A stretch of 33,177 nt of DNA, taken from the NCBI GenBank assembly GCA_041592335.1, contig JBFHQE010000025.1, positions 1 to 33,177 of the forward strand. Direction: 5' to 3'. The translations under genes were made by a program, and so were the position numbers. This DNA is from JBFHQE01 sp041592335. Lineage in GTDB: Bacteria > Pseudomonadota > Gammaproteobacteria > Thiohalobacterales > Thiohalobacteraceae. The notes beneath the pieces were generated by a model, which saw only the letters and a program-made list of their open reading frames with translations, searched no databases and was not told the origin of the DNA. Positions 15,620 through 23,546 of the stretch are shown here, in pieces (the stretch's first letter is position 1; every line of letters begins with the position of its first letter).

Positions 15620-16390
15620 CTAGGCGGCTTCTTTCTCACCCACGGCGTCGCGCTTACTGGGCGGCAAGTATGTCTTGAGCAGCTCTTCCATGACGCGCGG
15701 GTTGATCCCTTCCTGAATACCGTTAATGGCTTCCAGTATCAGTTGTTTGTTCAGCTTTTCTTCCATGGTGCGATGTTCCAGCTTGTCGGCCAGCGGCAAG
15801 GCAAAGGCGTTGGCGATAATCGCGCCGTACAGGGTCGTCAACAGGGCTACCGCCATCGCGGGCCCGATGGCCTTGGGGTCGTCCATTGCGGACAGCATCT
15901 GCACCAGACCGATCAGCGTACCGATCATGCCCATCGCGGGCGCCATGTCGCCAATGCCCTTGAAAATGGCCTGGCCACGTTCGTGGCGCTCGATCGTGAG
16001 ATTGATATCCTTGCTGAGCATGCTGCGCACGAATTCCGGTTCATGCCCGTCCACGCAGAAACCAATGCCCCGCGCGAGAAACTCGTTGCTGATTTCCTGG
16101 CTTTCCAGTCCGAGCACGCCTTCCTTGCGCGCCACGTTGGCAAGCGCCACGCCTTCACGAATCAGGTCTTCAGGGTTTTCCGCCTTGTGCAGGAAGGCCT
16201 TGAGCGCCACCTTAAACGCGCCCAGAAAATGCCCCAGGGGGAATTTCATCAACACGGCAAAAATGGTGCCGCCGCCAACGATGAGTAATGAAGGCACGTT
16301 GATGAAAACCAGCGCGCTGCCGCCGACGAGAATCGCAGCGACGATAATACCGAGCGCACCAATGAGTCCTATGAGTGTAGCTAAATCCAC
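15620..16390 (-). CDS. pomA: Flagellar stator protein PomA/MotA
   Basis: 256 residues with four membrane helices (about 5-27, 30-50, 151-168, 178-200). The start DLATLIGLIG, the segment GDMAPAMGMIGTLIGLVQMLS and DPKAIGPAMAVALLTTLYGA are close to Vibrio PomA, so a sodium-driven motor is likely. The cytoplasmic loop between helices 2 and 3 carries charged residues (ENPEDLIREG, ERHERGQ) of the kind that contact the rotor FliG. The start is GTG at 16390 with GGAG upstream. It is the first gene of the operon, driven by a FliA-like promoter at 16479-16505, and pomB follows after about 26 bases. Confidence 0.95.
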   Translation of the reverse strand: MDLATLIGLIGALGIIVAAILVGGSALVFINVPSLLIVGGGTIFAVLMKFPLGHFLGAFKVALKAFLHKAENPEDLIREGVALANVARKEGVLGLESQEISNEFLARGIGFCVDGHEPEFVRSMLSKDINLTIERHERGQAIFKGIGDMAPAMGMIGTLIGLVQMLSAMDDPKAIGPAMAVALLTTLYGAIIANAFALPLADKLEHRTMEEKLNKQLILEAINGIQEGINPRVMEELLKTYLPPSKRDAVGEKEAA

Positions 16391-16478
16391 GGTTTAGTCT
16401 CCGCGTATCCGTGTCGTCCATAATTCGTGACGCGGCCAGTGATCGAGGGTATTCGGGTATTACGCGTCATCTATGATC

Positions 16479-16505
16479 TTATCGCCCGACCGCAGCGATA
16501 CTTGA
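16479..16505 (-). promoter_or_regulatory. FliA (sigma-28)-like promoter of pomA-pomB-pilZ
   Basis: Minus strand: TCAA (16502-16505), 15-base spacer, GGCGATAA (16479-16486). The consensus is TAAA-N15-GCCGATAA, so there are two mismatches and exact spacing. The predicted start near 16472 gives a leader of about 80 bases. Confidence 0.65.
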
Positions 16506-16523
16506 ATTGGGGAAAAACAGAAA

Positions 16524-16551
16524 TTTACATTTCCAGCCAGACAGTTATAGT
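16524..16551 (+). promoter_or_regulatory. Sigma-70-like promoter of the SDR gene
   Basis: TTTACA (16524-16529), 16-base spacer, TATAGT (16546-16551). The predicted start near 16558 lies downstream of the first in-frame ATG (16507) and supports the ATG at 16615 as the real start. Confidence 0.55.
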
Positions 16552-16614
16552 GCTTTGCGGGATGTGTTCCCGAAAATTCATCTACAGCATTTCAATGACT
16601 TACGCGAGACCCGC

Positions 16615-17460
16615 ATGAACCAGCGCAGCGTCCTCATCACCGGCTGTTCCTCCGGCATCGGCTACCAGTGCGCCCACGCCCTGAAAACCCGTGGCTACCG
16701 GGTATTCGCCACCGCCCGCAGGCATGAGGATGTGGAGCGGCTGGCAGGCGAAGGACTGGAGGCCTTCTGGCTCGATATCAGCGACCCGGAATCGATTGCG
16801 ATTGGCGTGGAACATGTCATGACCCAGACCGACGGCAAGCTCTACGGCCTGTTCAACAATGCCGGTTTCGGCCAGCCGGGAGCCGTTGAAGACCTGTCAC
16901 GCCAGCTTATTCGGGAACAGTTCGAAACCAATGTGTTCGGCACCCTGGAGCTGACCAACGCGGTACTGCCTTACATGCGTCGGCACAACGAAGGCCGCAT
17001 CATCGTGAACAGTTCGGTGCTGGGTCTTGTCGCGCTACCCTTTCGCGGTGCCTACAATGCATCCAAGTACGCGCTGGAAGGTTTGTTCGATACGCTGCGA
17101 CTGGAGCTTGCCGACACGCAGATTCATGTCTCGCTGATCGAACCCGGCCCCATCACCAGCGCCTTTCGTCGCAATGCTTTCGCACTCTACAAGGCGAATA
17201 TCGATCCGGAAAAAAGCCCGTTTAAGAAAAAATATCTTGCGATGGAAAAGCGGCTGACCAAGCAGGGACCCGCGGCACCCTTTACGCTCGGCCCGGAGGC
17301 GGTTACCGAAAAAGTCCTGCACGCCCTTAGCAGCGAAAAGCCTCGCGCGCGTTATTCCGTGACAGTCCCGACCTACCTGTTTGCTTATCTCAAACGCATG
17401 CTGTCAACCCGCCTGCTGGACTCGATTTTGTTACGGGTATCGCGCGGCGAGCACAAATAA
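16615..17460 (+). CDS. YbbO-like short-chain dehydrogenase/reductase
   Basis: 281 residues from the ATG at 16615, where MNQRSVLITG begins the Rossmann fold; the frame is open further upstream to 16507, but that part precedes the promoter and has no SDR character. Cofactor motif GCSSGIG (10-16), NNAG (81-84) and the catalytic Ser134-Tyr147-Lys151 (YNASK) make it a classical SDR. The cofactor-side ARR after the second strand suggests NADP(H). It resembles E. coli YbbO in LYGLFNNAGFG, SLIEPGPI and the C-terminal FTLGPEAVTEKV; YbbO is an NADP-dependent aldehyde reductase. A hydrophobic C-terminal stretch could touch the membrane. Divergent from pomA and convergent with the cyclotransferase-like gene. 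Confidence 0.9.
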   Translation: MNQRSVLITGCSSGIGYQCAHALKTRGYRVFATARRHEDVERLAGEGLEAFWLDISDPESIAIGVEHVMTQTDGKLYGLFNNAGFGQPGAVEDLSRQLIREQFETNVFGTLELTNAVLPYMRRHNEGRIIVNSSVLGLVALPFRGAYNASKYALEGLFDTLRLELADTQIHVSLIEPGPITSAFRRNAFALYKANIDPEKSPFKKKYLAMEKRLTKQGPAAPFTLGPEAVTEKVLHALSSEKPRARYSVTVPTYLFAYLKRMLSTRLLDSILLRVSRGEHK

Positions 17461-17479
17461 CAACCCGCCTGCCGACTGA

Positions 17480-17917
17480 CTAGCGATCGACCTGCCGGGC
17501 GCGGGCTAAGCCCGGCAACGCCAGAAAGTCACCACCCGGAATCAGCGGGAATCGGCTAACGTTGCGGTTATAAAGATAAACCCAGGCGATAAGCGATTCC
17601 TGATCTTCCGGGAATATTTCAACTTCACGCCGTACAAACAGGGGATTGAGACTCTGCCCACGGGAACAGCCCTCGTAGCGATCCAGCTTGTCCAGCGTCT
17701 TCATCGCTTTTGTCAGATGAAAGACATCACCCGTTACCCAGACACCCGACTCGCACTGCACGACACCGGGATAGCTGCCCAGGCGATACAGGCGGCCTGC
17801 CATACGCGCCCTGCCCAGGTAAGTGGCCCGCTCAGCCAGCCAACGCGACATGGGATGGGAACATCCCGGCCGCAGCGTGCCGTACACAAACAGCAAATCG
17901 GTAGATAATCGAGCCAT
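17480..17917 (-). CDS. Gamma-glutamylcyclotransferase-like protein
   Basis: 145 residues. LLFVYGTLRPG near the N-terminus is the substrate-binding loop of the GGCT/AIG2-like fold, and the Glu in LDRYEG matches the catalytic acid of gamma-glutamylcyclotransferases, which release 5-oxoproline from gamma-glutamyl compounds. The real substrate is not predictable; bacterial members of this family are diverse. Just upstream of the ATG (17917) lies the poly-T tail of a strong intrinsic terminator (17932-17961) with no room for an ordinary promoter and no clear ribosome site. Expression may therefore depend on read-through from the FNR-linked transcript described at 17932-18034. Confidence 0.85.
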   Translation of the reverse strand: MARLSTDLLFVYGTLRPGCSHPMSRWLAERATYLGRARMAGRLYRLGSYPGVVQCESGVWVTGDVFHLTKAMKTLDKLDRYEGCSRGQSLNPLFVRREVEIFPEDQESLIAWVYLYNRNVSRFPLIPGGDFLALPGLARARQVDR

Positions 17918-17931
17918 ACCGAGAGCGTATC

Positions 17932-17961
17932 AAAAAAAAAGCCCCGCTTGGGAAGCGGGGC
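17932..17961 (-). terminator. Strong intrinsic terminator
   Basis: Minus strand: stem GCCCCGCTT / AAGCGGGGC with a CCC loop, followed by nine T residues (complement of 17932-17940). It ends the predicted small transcript, would also stop clpB transcription, and sits 14 bases upstream of the cyclotransferase ATG. Confidence 0.9.
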
Positions 17962-18034
17962 ATTTACCTGATGATGGGCGAGGTCGGTAGACCATGCATC
18001 AGGTGGAGGAGTCTCACAGAACTAACCATTCACG
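17932..18034 (-). ncRNA. Predicted FNR-controlled small RNA or attenuated leader
   Basis: A ~103-base transcript is predicted from a start near 18034 to the poly-U tail at 17932. The promoter has a -10 box TACAGT (18041-18046) and an FNR-type box centred exactly 41.5 bases upstream (18069-18082). The RNA would contain a single-stranded CUCCUCCACC segment (complement of 18002-18011), a perfect complement to Shine-Dalgarno sequences. Next comes a stem ACCUGAUG / CAUCAGGU (17966-17973 with 17996-18003) enclosing a GGUC-UACC-GACC mini-hairpin, then the terminator with nine U. The layout resembles Hfq-type anaerobically induced sRNAs such as FnrS, without recognised sequence similarity. It could also be a leader controlling the next gene. 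Confidence 0.5.
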
Positions 18035-18040
18035 ATTAGC

Positions 18041-18082
18041 ACTGTACACCTAAAGTAATAGTGGGTTCCTGATATAAATCAA
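18041..18082 (-). promoter_or_regulatory. FNR/Anr-type box and class II promoter
   Basis: CTGAT-ATAA-ATCAA at 18069-18082 matches the FNR consensus TTGAT-N4-ATCAA at nine of ten positions. The -10 box TACAGT (minus strand, 18041-18046) predicts a start at about 18034, placing the box centre at -41.5 as in FNR-activated class II promoters. A TTGACA (18102-18107) lies further upstream and is not correctly spaced to this -10. Confidence 0.55.
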
Positions 18083-18139
18083 GGCCGGATTGTCTATTAA
18101 TTGTCAAATCACCGAAAACAACATGACAAATTCCGCAAA

Positions 18140-20740
18140 TCAGGCCGCCGACTGCGTAGAAAGCTGACCTTTGGTGAAACTCAGCTCGCCCTCTTCTATG
18201 TCGACTTTAATCAGGTCACCCGGCTGGAACTCACCGGACAGAATGTGCTGTGCCAGCGTATTTTCCAGTTGCTGCTGTATAGCGCGCTTCAATGGCCGTG
18301 CTCCATAGACAGGATCAAACCCGGCTTCGCCCAGCTTATCCAGCGCGGCATCGCTAATCGCCAGATCCATATCGCGATCGACCAGCCGCTTGCGCAGCAG
18401 TGCGATCTGCAGGGTGGCAATCGCCCGCACCTGTTCGCGGCCCAACGGATGGAATACCACGGCTTCATCGATACGGTTAATGAATTCCGGCCGGAAATAG
18501 TCGCCGATAACGTCCATCACCGCCGCCTTCATCTTGGCGTAGTTTTCTTCGCCCGCCAGCTCCTGGATCTGTTGCGAGCCCAGGTTGGAGGTCATAACAA
18601 TAACGGTATTCCGAAAATCGACCGTGCGTCCCTGGCCATCGGTCAATCGACCATCGTCCAGAACCTGTAACAGCACGTTGAACACATCCGGGTGGGCCTT
18701 TTCCACTTCATCCAGCAAAATCACCGAGTAAGGCTTACGCCGAACGGCTTCGGTTAAATAACCACCTTCTTCATAGCCGACATAGCCCGGCGGCGCACCA
18801 ATCAGACGGGCCACGGAATGTTTCTCCATGAACTCCGACATATCGATACGCACCATTGCCTCTTCGGTATCGAACAGGAATTGCGCCAGTGCCTTGGTCA
18901 ACTCGGTCTTGCCCACCCCGGTCGGGCCCAGGAACAGGAATGAGCCATTCGGACGGTTCGGATCGGACAGTCCCGCGCGCGCGCGACGAATGGCATCGGA
19001 CACGGCGCGCACCGCCTCGGCCTGTCCAACAACACGTTGTTGCAGACCGTCTTCCATGCGTAACAGTTTTTCACGCTCGCCTTCCAGCATCTTGGAGACC
19101 GGAATACCGGTCCACTTGGAAACGACCTCGGCAATCTCTTCGTCGGTGACCTTGTTGCGCAGCAGACTCATTTCCTGCATCTCGGCCTGCGCGGCCAGAT
19201 CCAGCTGCTTCTGCAACTCGGGAATACGGCCGTATTGCAATTCAGACGCGCGGGTCAGGTCACCGGCGCGATGCGCGGTTTCCAGCTCCTGGCGGGCACG
19301 TTCCAGTTCTTCCTTGATATGGGTCGAACCCTGGACCGCGGCCTTTTCCGCCTTCCAGACTTCTTCCATATCGGAGTACTCGCGCTCCAGTTTCTCGATC
19401 TCTTCTTCCAGCGCTGCCAGCCGTTTCTTGGAGGCCTCGTCGGTTTCCTTCTTCAAGGCTTCGCGTTCGATCTTTAACTGGATCAAACGGCGATCCATGC
19501 GGTCCATCTGCTCCGGCTTGGAATCGATCTCCATGCGGATGCGCGACGCCGCTTCATCGATCAGATCGATGGCTTTGTCCGGCAACTGACGGTCGGTGAT
19601 ATAACGATGCGACAGGGTGGCTGCGGCCACGATTGCCGGGTCGGTGATATCCACGCCGTGATGCACTTCGTAACGTTCTTTCAGGCCGCGCAGGATAGCG
19701 ATGGTGTCTTCCTCACTGGGTTCATCCACCAGCACCTTCTGGAATCGGCGTTCCAGCGCGGCGTCCTTCTCGATGTACTGACGGAATTCATCTAGCGTGG
19801 TCGCGCCGATACAGTGCAGCTCGCCGCGCGCCAGCGCCGGTTTCAGCATGTTGCCCGCGTCCATGGCACCCTCGGCCTTACCCGCGCCGACCATGGTGTG
19901 CAGTTCGTCAATGAACAGGATGATGTTGCCTTCCTGCTTGGCGACATCGTTCAACACCGCTTTTAACCGTTCTTCAAACTCACCACGGAACTTGGCACCC
20001 GCAATCAACGCCGCCATATCCAGTGATAAAAGACGCTTACCCTTGATACCTTCCGGCACTTCGCCATTGACGATACGTTGCGCCAGGCCTTCCACGATAG
20101 CGGTCTTGCCGACTCCGGGTTCGCCGATCAGCACCGGGTTGTTCTTGGTACGACGCTGCAATACCTGCACGGCACGGCGGATTTCATCGTCGCGGCCAAT
20201 CACCGGATCGAGCTTGCCCTGTTCGGCACGCTCGGTCAGGTCGATGGTGTATTTTTCCAGCGCCTGGCGTTGTTCCTCGGCATTTGGATCATTGACCTTC
20301 TCGCCTCCGCGCAGGTTATCAATGGCCGGCTCCAGCAGGCCCCTGGTGGCGCCCACCTTGCGCAAGATGTCGCCCAGCGCGCCTTTTTCTTCCACCGCGG
20401 CCAGCACGAACAGTTCGGAGGAAATGTATTGATCGCTGCGCTTTTGCGCCAGCTTGTCGGTCATGTTCAGCAGGCGGGCCAGGTCATTGGAAATATGCAC
20501 ATCGCCACCGGCCTCTTCCACCACGGCGATCTTGTCCAGCGCCTCGCCCAGGTGCGAGCGCAGCAGATTCACATTGACATCCGCCTTGGTCAGCAGATGA
20601 CGGATCGAACCGCCCTCCTGGTCCAGCAGCGCGATCATCAGGTGCACCGGTTCGATGAACTGGTGGTCCCGGCCCAGCGCGAGGCTTTGCGCGTCGGCCA
20701 GCGCCATCTGGAATTTACTGGTTAATTTGTCCATACGCAT
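18140..20740 (-). CDS. clpB: ClpB disaggregase (Hsp100)
   Basis: 866 residues, full length. The Clp N-domain covers about 1-145. AAA+ module 1 has Walker A GEPGVGKT (206-213) and ILFIDELHTMVGAG, the middle coiled-coil M-domain has the heptad-rich segment around 410-530 that separates ClpB from ClpA/ClpC, and AAA+ module 2 has GPTGVGKTE near 606 plus VILLDEVEKAHPDV. ClpB acts with DnaK to rescue aggregated proteins in the cytoplasm. Two ATGs (20740 and 20734) are possible; GGAG sits about 10 bases before the first. A sigma-32-like promoter lies just upstream, shared as a divergent region with xthA. Confidence 0.98.
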   Translation of the reverse strand: MRMDKLTSKFQMALADAQSLALGRDHQFIEPVHLMIALLDQEGGSIRHLLTKADVNVNLLRSHLGEALDKIAVVEEAGGDVHISNDLARLLNMTDKLAQKRSDQYISSELFVLAAVEEKGALGDILRKVGATRGLLEPAIDNLRGGEKVNDPNAEEQRQALEKYTIDLTERAEQGKLDPVIGRDDEIRRAVQVLQRRTKNNPVLIGEPGVGKTAIVEGLAQRIVNGEVPEGIKGKRLLSLDMAALIAGAKFRGEFEERLKAVLNDVAKQEGNIILFIDELHTMVGAGKAEGAMDAGNMLKPALARGELHCIGATTLDEFRQYIEKDAALERRFQKVLVDEPSEEDTIAILRGLKERYEVHHGVDITDPAIVAAATLSHRYITDRQLPDKAIDLIDEAASRIRMEIDSKPEQMDRMDRRLIQLKIEREALKKETDEASKKRLAALEEEIEKLEREYSDMEEVWKAEKAAVQGSTHIKEELERARQELETAHRAGDLTRASELQYGRIPELQKQLDLAAQAEMQEMSLLRNKVTDEEIAEVVSKWTGIPVSKMLEGEREKLLRMEDGLQQRVVGQAEAVRAVSDAIRRARAGLSDPNRPNGSFLFLGPTGVGKTELTKALAQFLFDTEEAMVRIDMSEFMEKHSVARLIGAPPGYVGYEEGGYLTEAVRRKPYSVILLDEVEKAHPDVFNVLLQVLDDGRLTDGQGRTVDFRNTVIVMTSNLGSQQIQELAGEENYAKMKAAVMDVIGDYFRPEFINRIDEAVVFHPLGREQVRAIATLQIALLRKRLVDRDMDLAISDAALDKLGEAGFDPVYGARPLKRAIQQQLENTLAQHILSGEFQPGDLIKVDIEEGELSFTKGQLSTQSAA

Positions 20741-20783
20741 GAGCGCGTGTCTCCACTAATACTTGAATCGTCTGGCTGCAAAC

Positions 20784-20810
20784 ATGGGGGACAGCCGCGA
20801 AGTTTTCAAG
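20784..20810 (-). promoter_or_regulatory. Sigma-32 (RpoH)-like heat-shock promoter of clpB
   Basis: Minus strand: CTTGAA (20805-20810), 15-base spacer, CCCCAT followed by GTT (20784-20789). This matches the heat-shock consensus CTTGAA-N13-15-CCCCAT-T. The predicted start near 20776 leaves a leader of about 35 bases. Confidence 0.75.
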
Positions 20811-20881
20811 GGAAACAGCTTGATTCAAGTCAGGTACAATGGCCGCCTACACCGAAATTATAGTCAAGGAGATTTCCACCC

Positions 20882-21700
20882 GTGGTACGCCTGGTTTCCT
20901 TCAACACCAATGGAATACGCGCCCGCCAGCATCAGCTGGAGTCCCTGAAAGCGCTCTATCAACCCGACATCATCGGCATCCAGGAGACCAAGGTGCAGGA
21001 TGAGCAGTTTCCACTCACCGATATAGAGTCCCTGGGTTACCAGGCCCGTTTCCACGGTCAGAAAAGCCACTATGGGGTGGCACTGCTCTCCGCGCTGACA
21101 CCCGAGGAAGTGCGCTGCGGTTATCCGCACGATGGCGAGGAAGCACAACGGCGCCTGATCTCGGCACGCTACCTACTGCCCTCCGGCAAACAGCTGCATG
21201 TCATCAACGGTTACTTTCCACAGGGCGAATCGCGCGACCATGAAATCAAATTTCCGGCCAAGCGGAAATTCTATGCCGACCTGCTAGGCTATCTTGAGGA
21301 AACCTATTCTCCCGACGACCTGCTGATACTGATGGGCGATATGAATGTGGCGCCGCTGGATCTCGATATCGGGATCGGGGCCGATAACGCCAAGCGCTGG
21401 CTCAGGACCGGCAAGTGCAGCTTTCTGCCGGAAGAACGCGACTGGCTGCAACGGCTGATGGACTGGGGTCTGGTCGATACTTATCGCAAGCTGTACCCGG
21501 ATGTGGACGACCAGTTCAGCTGGTTTGATTACCGCAGCCGCGGGTTTGAACGGGAACCCAAGCACGGCCTGCGCATAGACCTGATTCTCGCCAGCCGGCC
21601 GCTGGCCGATAAATGCACCGGGGCCGGTATCGCCTACGACATTCGCGGCCTGACCAAACCCTCCGACCACTGCCCGATCTGGGCCGACTTTGATTTATAG
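20882..21700 (+). CDS. xthA: Exodeoxyribonuclease III (AP endonuclease)
   Basis: 272 residues, close to E. coli XthA throughout. It cleaves DNA 5' to abasic sites and removes 3' blocking groups in base-excision repair. Metal and catalytic motifs are visible: FNTNGIRAR, IQETK (metal-binding Glu), INGYFPQGESRDH, LMGDMNVAP (Asp-Asn pair), RIDLILAS and the C-terminal KPSDHCPIW with the catalytic Asp-His. The start is GTG at 20882 with a good AAGGAGA ribosome site. It is divergent from clpB; no convincing sigma-70 promoter is seen in the short intergenic region apart from a TACAAT at 20835-20840. Confidence 0.96.
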   Translation: MVRLVSFNTNGIRARQHQLESLKALYQPDIIGIQETKVQDEQFPLTDIESLGYQARFHGQKSHYGVALLSALTPEEVRCGYPHDGEEAQRRLISARYLLPSGKQLHVINGYFPQGESRDHEIKFPAKRKFYADLLGYLEETYSPDDLLILMGDMNVAPLDLDIGIGADNAKRWLRTGKCSFLPEERDWLQRLMDWGLVDTYRKLYPDVDDQFSWFDYRSRGFEREPKHGLRIDLILASRPLADKCTGAGIAYDIRGLTKPSDHCPIWADFDL

Positions 21701-21784
21701 CCGGACCGACAGGAGTGTGAACCAGTACACATAATCCGGTAACCGGAGGGGTATGATCGAACTGACTATTGTCGGGGAAAAATC

Positions 21785-23194
21785 ATGTCACTACCGCCAT
21801 GCATACAACAAACGCTCGACCGGAACCGGGCCCGTTACCAGATTCATTCCCATTCCCCGACCGATAACCTGCAGGAAGCGCTACTCGCAACCAACCTGCC
21901 TGCCCGCCAGTTGATCCGTGCCGTCCTGCTGACGCAGGATGACGAACGCTTGCTGGTGGTGTTGCCCGCCGATCACCTGATCAACTTTCAAGCCTTGCAT
22001 CGGGCCACCGGAAAACACTGGACGCCAGCCAACCGCGTACAGTGCACCGCCCGGTTTGAGGACTGCGAGTCCGGCACCACGCCGCCCCTGGGCAATACCT
22101 ATGGACTAGCCTCCATTATCGATGACTCCATCCTGTCATTCTCCACAGTGTGCTTCGAACCGGGTCGGCACGACACCCTGCTTTCCATGGGCGTGGAAGT
22201 ATTCCGGGGTATCTCCGCCGAGGCGGAGTTTTTACCGATTTCACAACCCCTGAGCATCCTGGAAAGCCGTCATATCAACGACTTCACCTTGCCGGGTCAG
22301 GCAGAGCGCACCTTGCCGATTCTGGAACTGCAACCCCGGCAGAACATCGACGCCACGCTGGCGAACATCAATCAATTACCGACCATGCCGAACATGGCGC
22401 AACGCCTGTTGCGGTTACGCAATGATCCGAATGCCACGGTGCAGGATCTGACCGAAATCATTCAGGCCGACCCGAGCCTCTCAGCACAGATCATTCGTTA
22501 TGCCCGCTCTGCGTTTTTCTCTTATAAAGGGAAGGTGGACACGCTTGACCAGGCAATTGGCCGCGTCCTGGGGTTTGAAACCGTGCTGAATATGTCACTG
22601 GGACTGGCAGCGAGCCGCACGTTCCACAATCCCGCCGATGGTCCGCTGGGCCTGCAGGCCTTCTGGCAACACGCCACCTACAGTGCGGCGCTGGCTCAGA
22701 ACCTGGCAAATCGCATCAAGGGCTACCTGCCCATCAATCCGGGCATTGCCTACCTGGCCGGTCTGCTGCATAACTTCGGTTATCTATTGGCAGGCCATCT
22801 GTTCCGCGGTGAGTTCTTTCTACTTAACAAGATGGTATCGGCCAACCCCCATGTTCCGATTCGCCTGATCGAACGCCAGATCCTGGGTACTGAACATACT
22901 GCCATGGGAGCCTGCCTGATGACCGCCTGGGACATGCCGGAGCCGATTATCGCCACGCTCAAGGAACACCATAACGAGCTGTATAACGGCGAACATTCGC
23001 TTTACGTCGAACTGATTTTCCTGGTGGATCAGCTGTTACGCCAGCATGGGATCGGCGACGGGCTTGAAGCAGAACCCTCGCCACTAATATTGAATAACCT
23101 GGGACTGGATCGCGCCACGGTGGAAGAGATAACTCTGAACATCCTGGACGCCAGGGAAGGTCTGGACAGCATCGCCCGGCAACTGGCTGCCTGA
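21785..23194 (+). CDS. YbaK-like domain fused to HDOD domain
   Basis: 469 residues, no signal or membrane helix. Residues about 1-150 resemble the YbaK/ProX aminoacyl-tRNA deacylase fold (LPARQLIRAVLLTQDDERLLVVLPADHLINF, then PPLGNTYGL). Residues about 190-390 form an HDOD domain (LPTMPNMAQRLLRLRNDPNATVQDLTEIIQ-type start, IRYARSAFF, DQAIGRVLGF, LLHNFGYLLAGHLF), a non-catalytic relative of HD phosphohydrolases often found in signalling and motility control. Whether the YbaK part still edits mischarged tRNA is unknown. GGGGA precedes the ATG. It follows xthA after about 85 bases, containing a CCGGTAACCGG inverted repeat, and ends one base before the stop of the convergent small gene. Confidence 0.85.
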   Translation: MSLPPCIQQTLDRNRARYQIHSHSPTDNLQEALLATNLPARQLIRAVLLTQDDERLLVVLPADHLINFQALHRATGKHWTPANRVQCTARFEDCESGTTPPLGNTYGLASIIDDSILSFSTVCFEPGRHDTLLSMGVEVFRGISAEAEFLPISQPLSILESRHINDFTLPGQAERTLPILELQPRQNIDATLANINQLPTMPNMAQRLLRLRNDPNATVQDLTEIIQADPSLSAQIIRYARSAFFSYKGKVDTLDQAIGRVLGFETVLNMSLGLAASRTFHNPADGPLGLQAFWQHATYSAALAQNLANRIKGYLPINPGIAYLAGLLHNFGYLLAGHLFRGEFFLLNKMVSANPHVPIRLIERQILGTEHTAMGACLMTAWDMPEPIIATLKEHHNELYNGEHSLYVELIFLVDQLLRQHGIGDGLEAEPSPLILNNLGLDRATVEEITLNILDAREGLDSIARQLAA

Positions 23195-23195
23195 C

Positions 23196-23537
23196 TCATT
23201 CATCCTCTTCGATTTCGAGCGTCACTTCGAAAGTATCGCCTTCATCCACAATATGCACCCCGTCCAGCTCCGGCATGCGGTGCGCCAGGTAACGGCACAT
23301 CATGTCGACATCGCGCTTGTCGTTGACCCGTAACGCTTCCAGCATCTGGCCGATAACAAATTCGACTCTTTGCTGCTGATCCGGATTGGCGATAATCTCA
23401 TCACCCACGGAAATGCCCTTGTCCATGTTTTCGTCCATGCGTTGCACGTAGGCAAACTGCATGCGCGCCAGCCCCTTTTTCTTGTCAAAGCAGTGCAGGC
23501 TCTCGCCATTCATGGTGATGTTCAGTTCATTCGACAT
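23196..23537 (-). CDS. Small acidic hypothetical, paralogue of its upstream neighbour
   Basis: 113 residues, acidic, soluble, ending EIEEDE. I do not recognise a named family. It aligns along its length with the next gene upstream: NGES near the start, GLA..Q..., a QRMDENMDKGISVGDEII segment against the neighbour's QMDHKMNAGINLDGKAI, then ANPDQQQRVEF and YLAHRMPELDGV. A tandem duplication therefore made the pair. The ribosome site AGGA overlaps the TAG stop of the upstream gene, so translation is coupled and the two are probably made together. Function unknown. Confidence 0.8.
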   Translation of the reverse strand: MSNELNITMNGESLHCFDKKKGLARMQFAYVQRMDENMDKGISVGDEIIANPDQQQRVEFVIGQMLEALRVNDKRDVDMMCRYLAHRMPELDGVHIVDEGDTFEVTLEIEEDE

Positions 23538-23546
23538 GCAACATTC

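Noticed and set aside
16507..16614. Longer N-terminus for the SDR
   Set aside because: The extra codons precede the predicted promoter and have no SDR features; MNQRSVLITG is the natural start.
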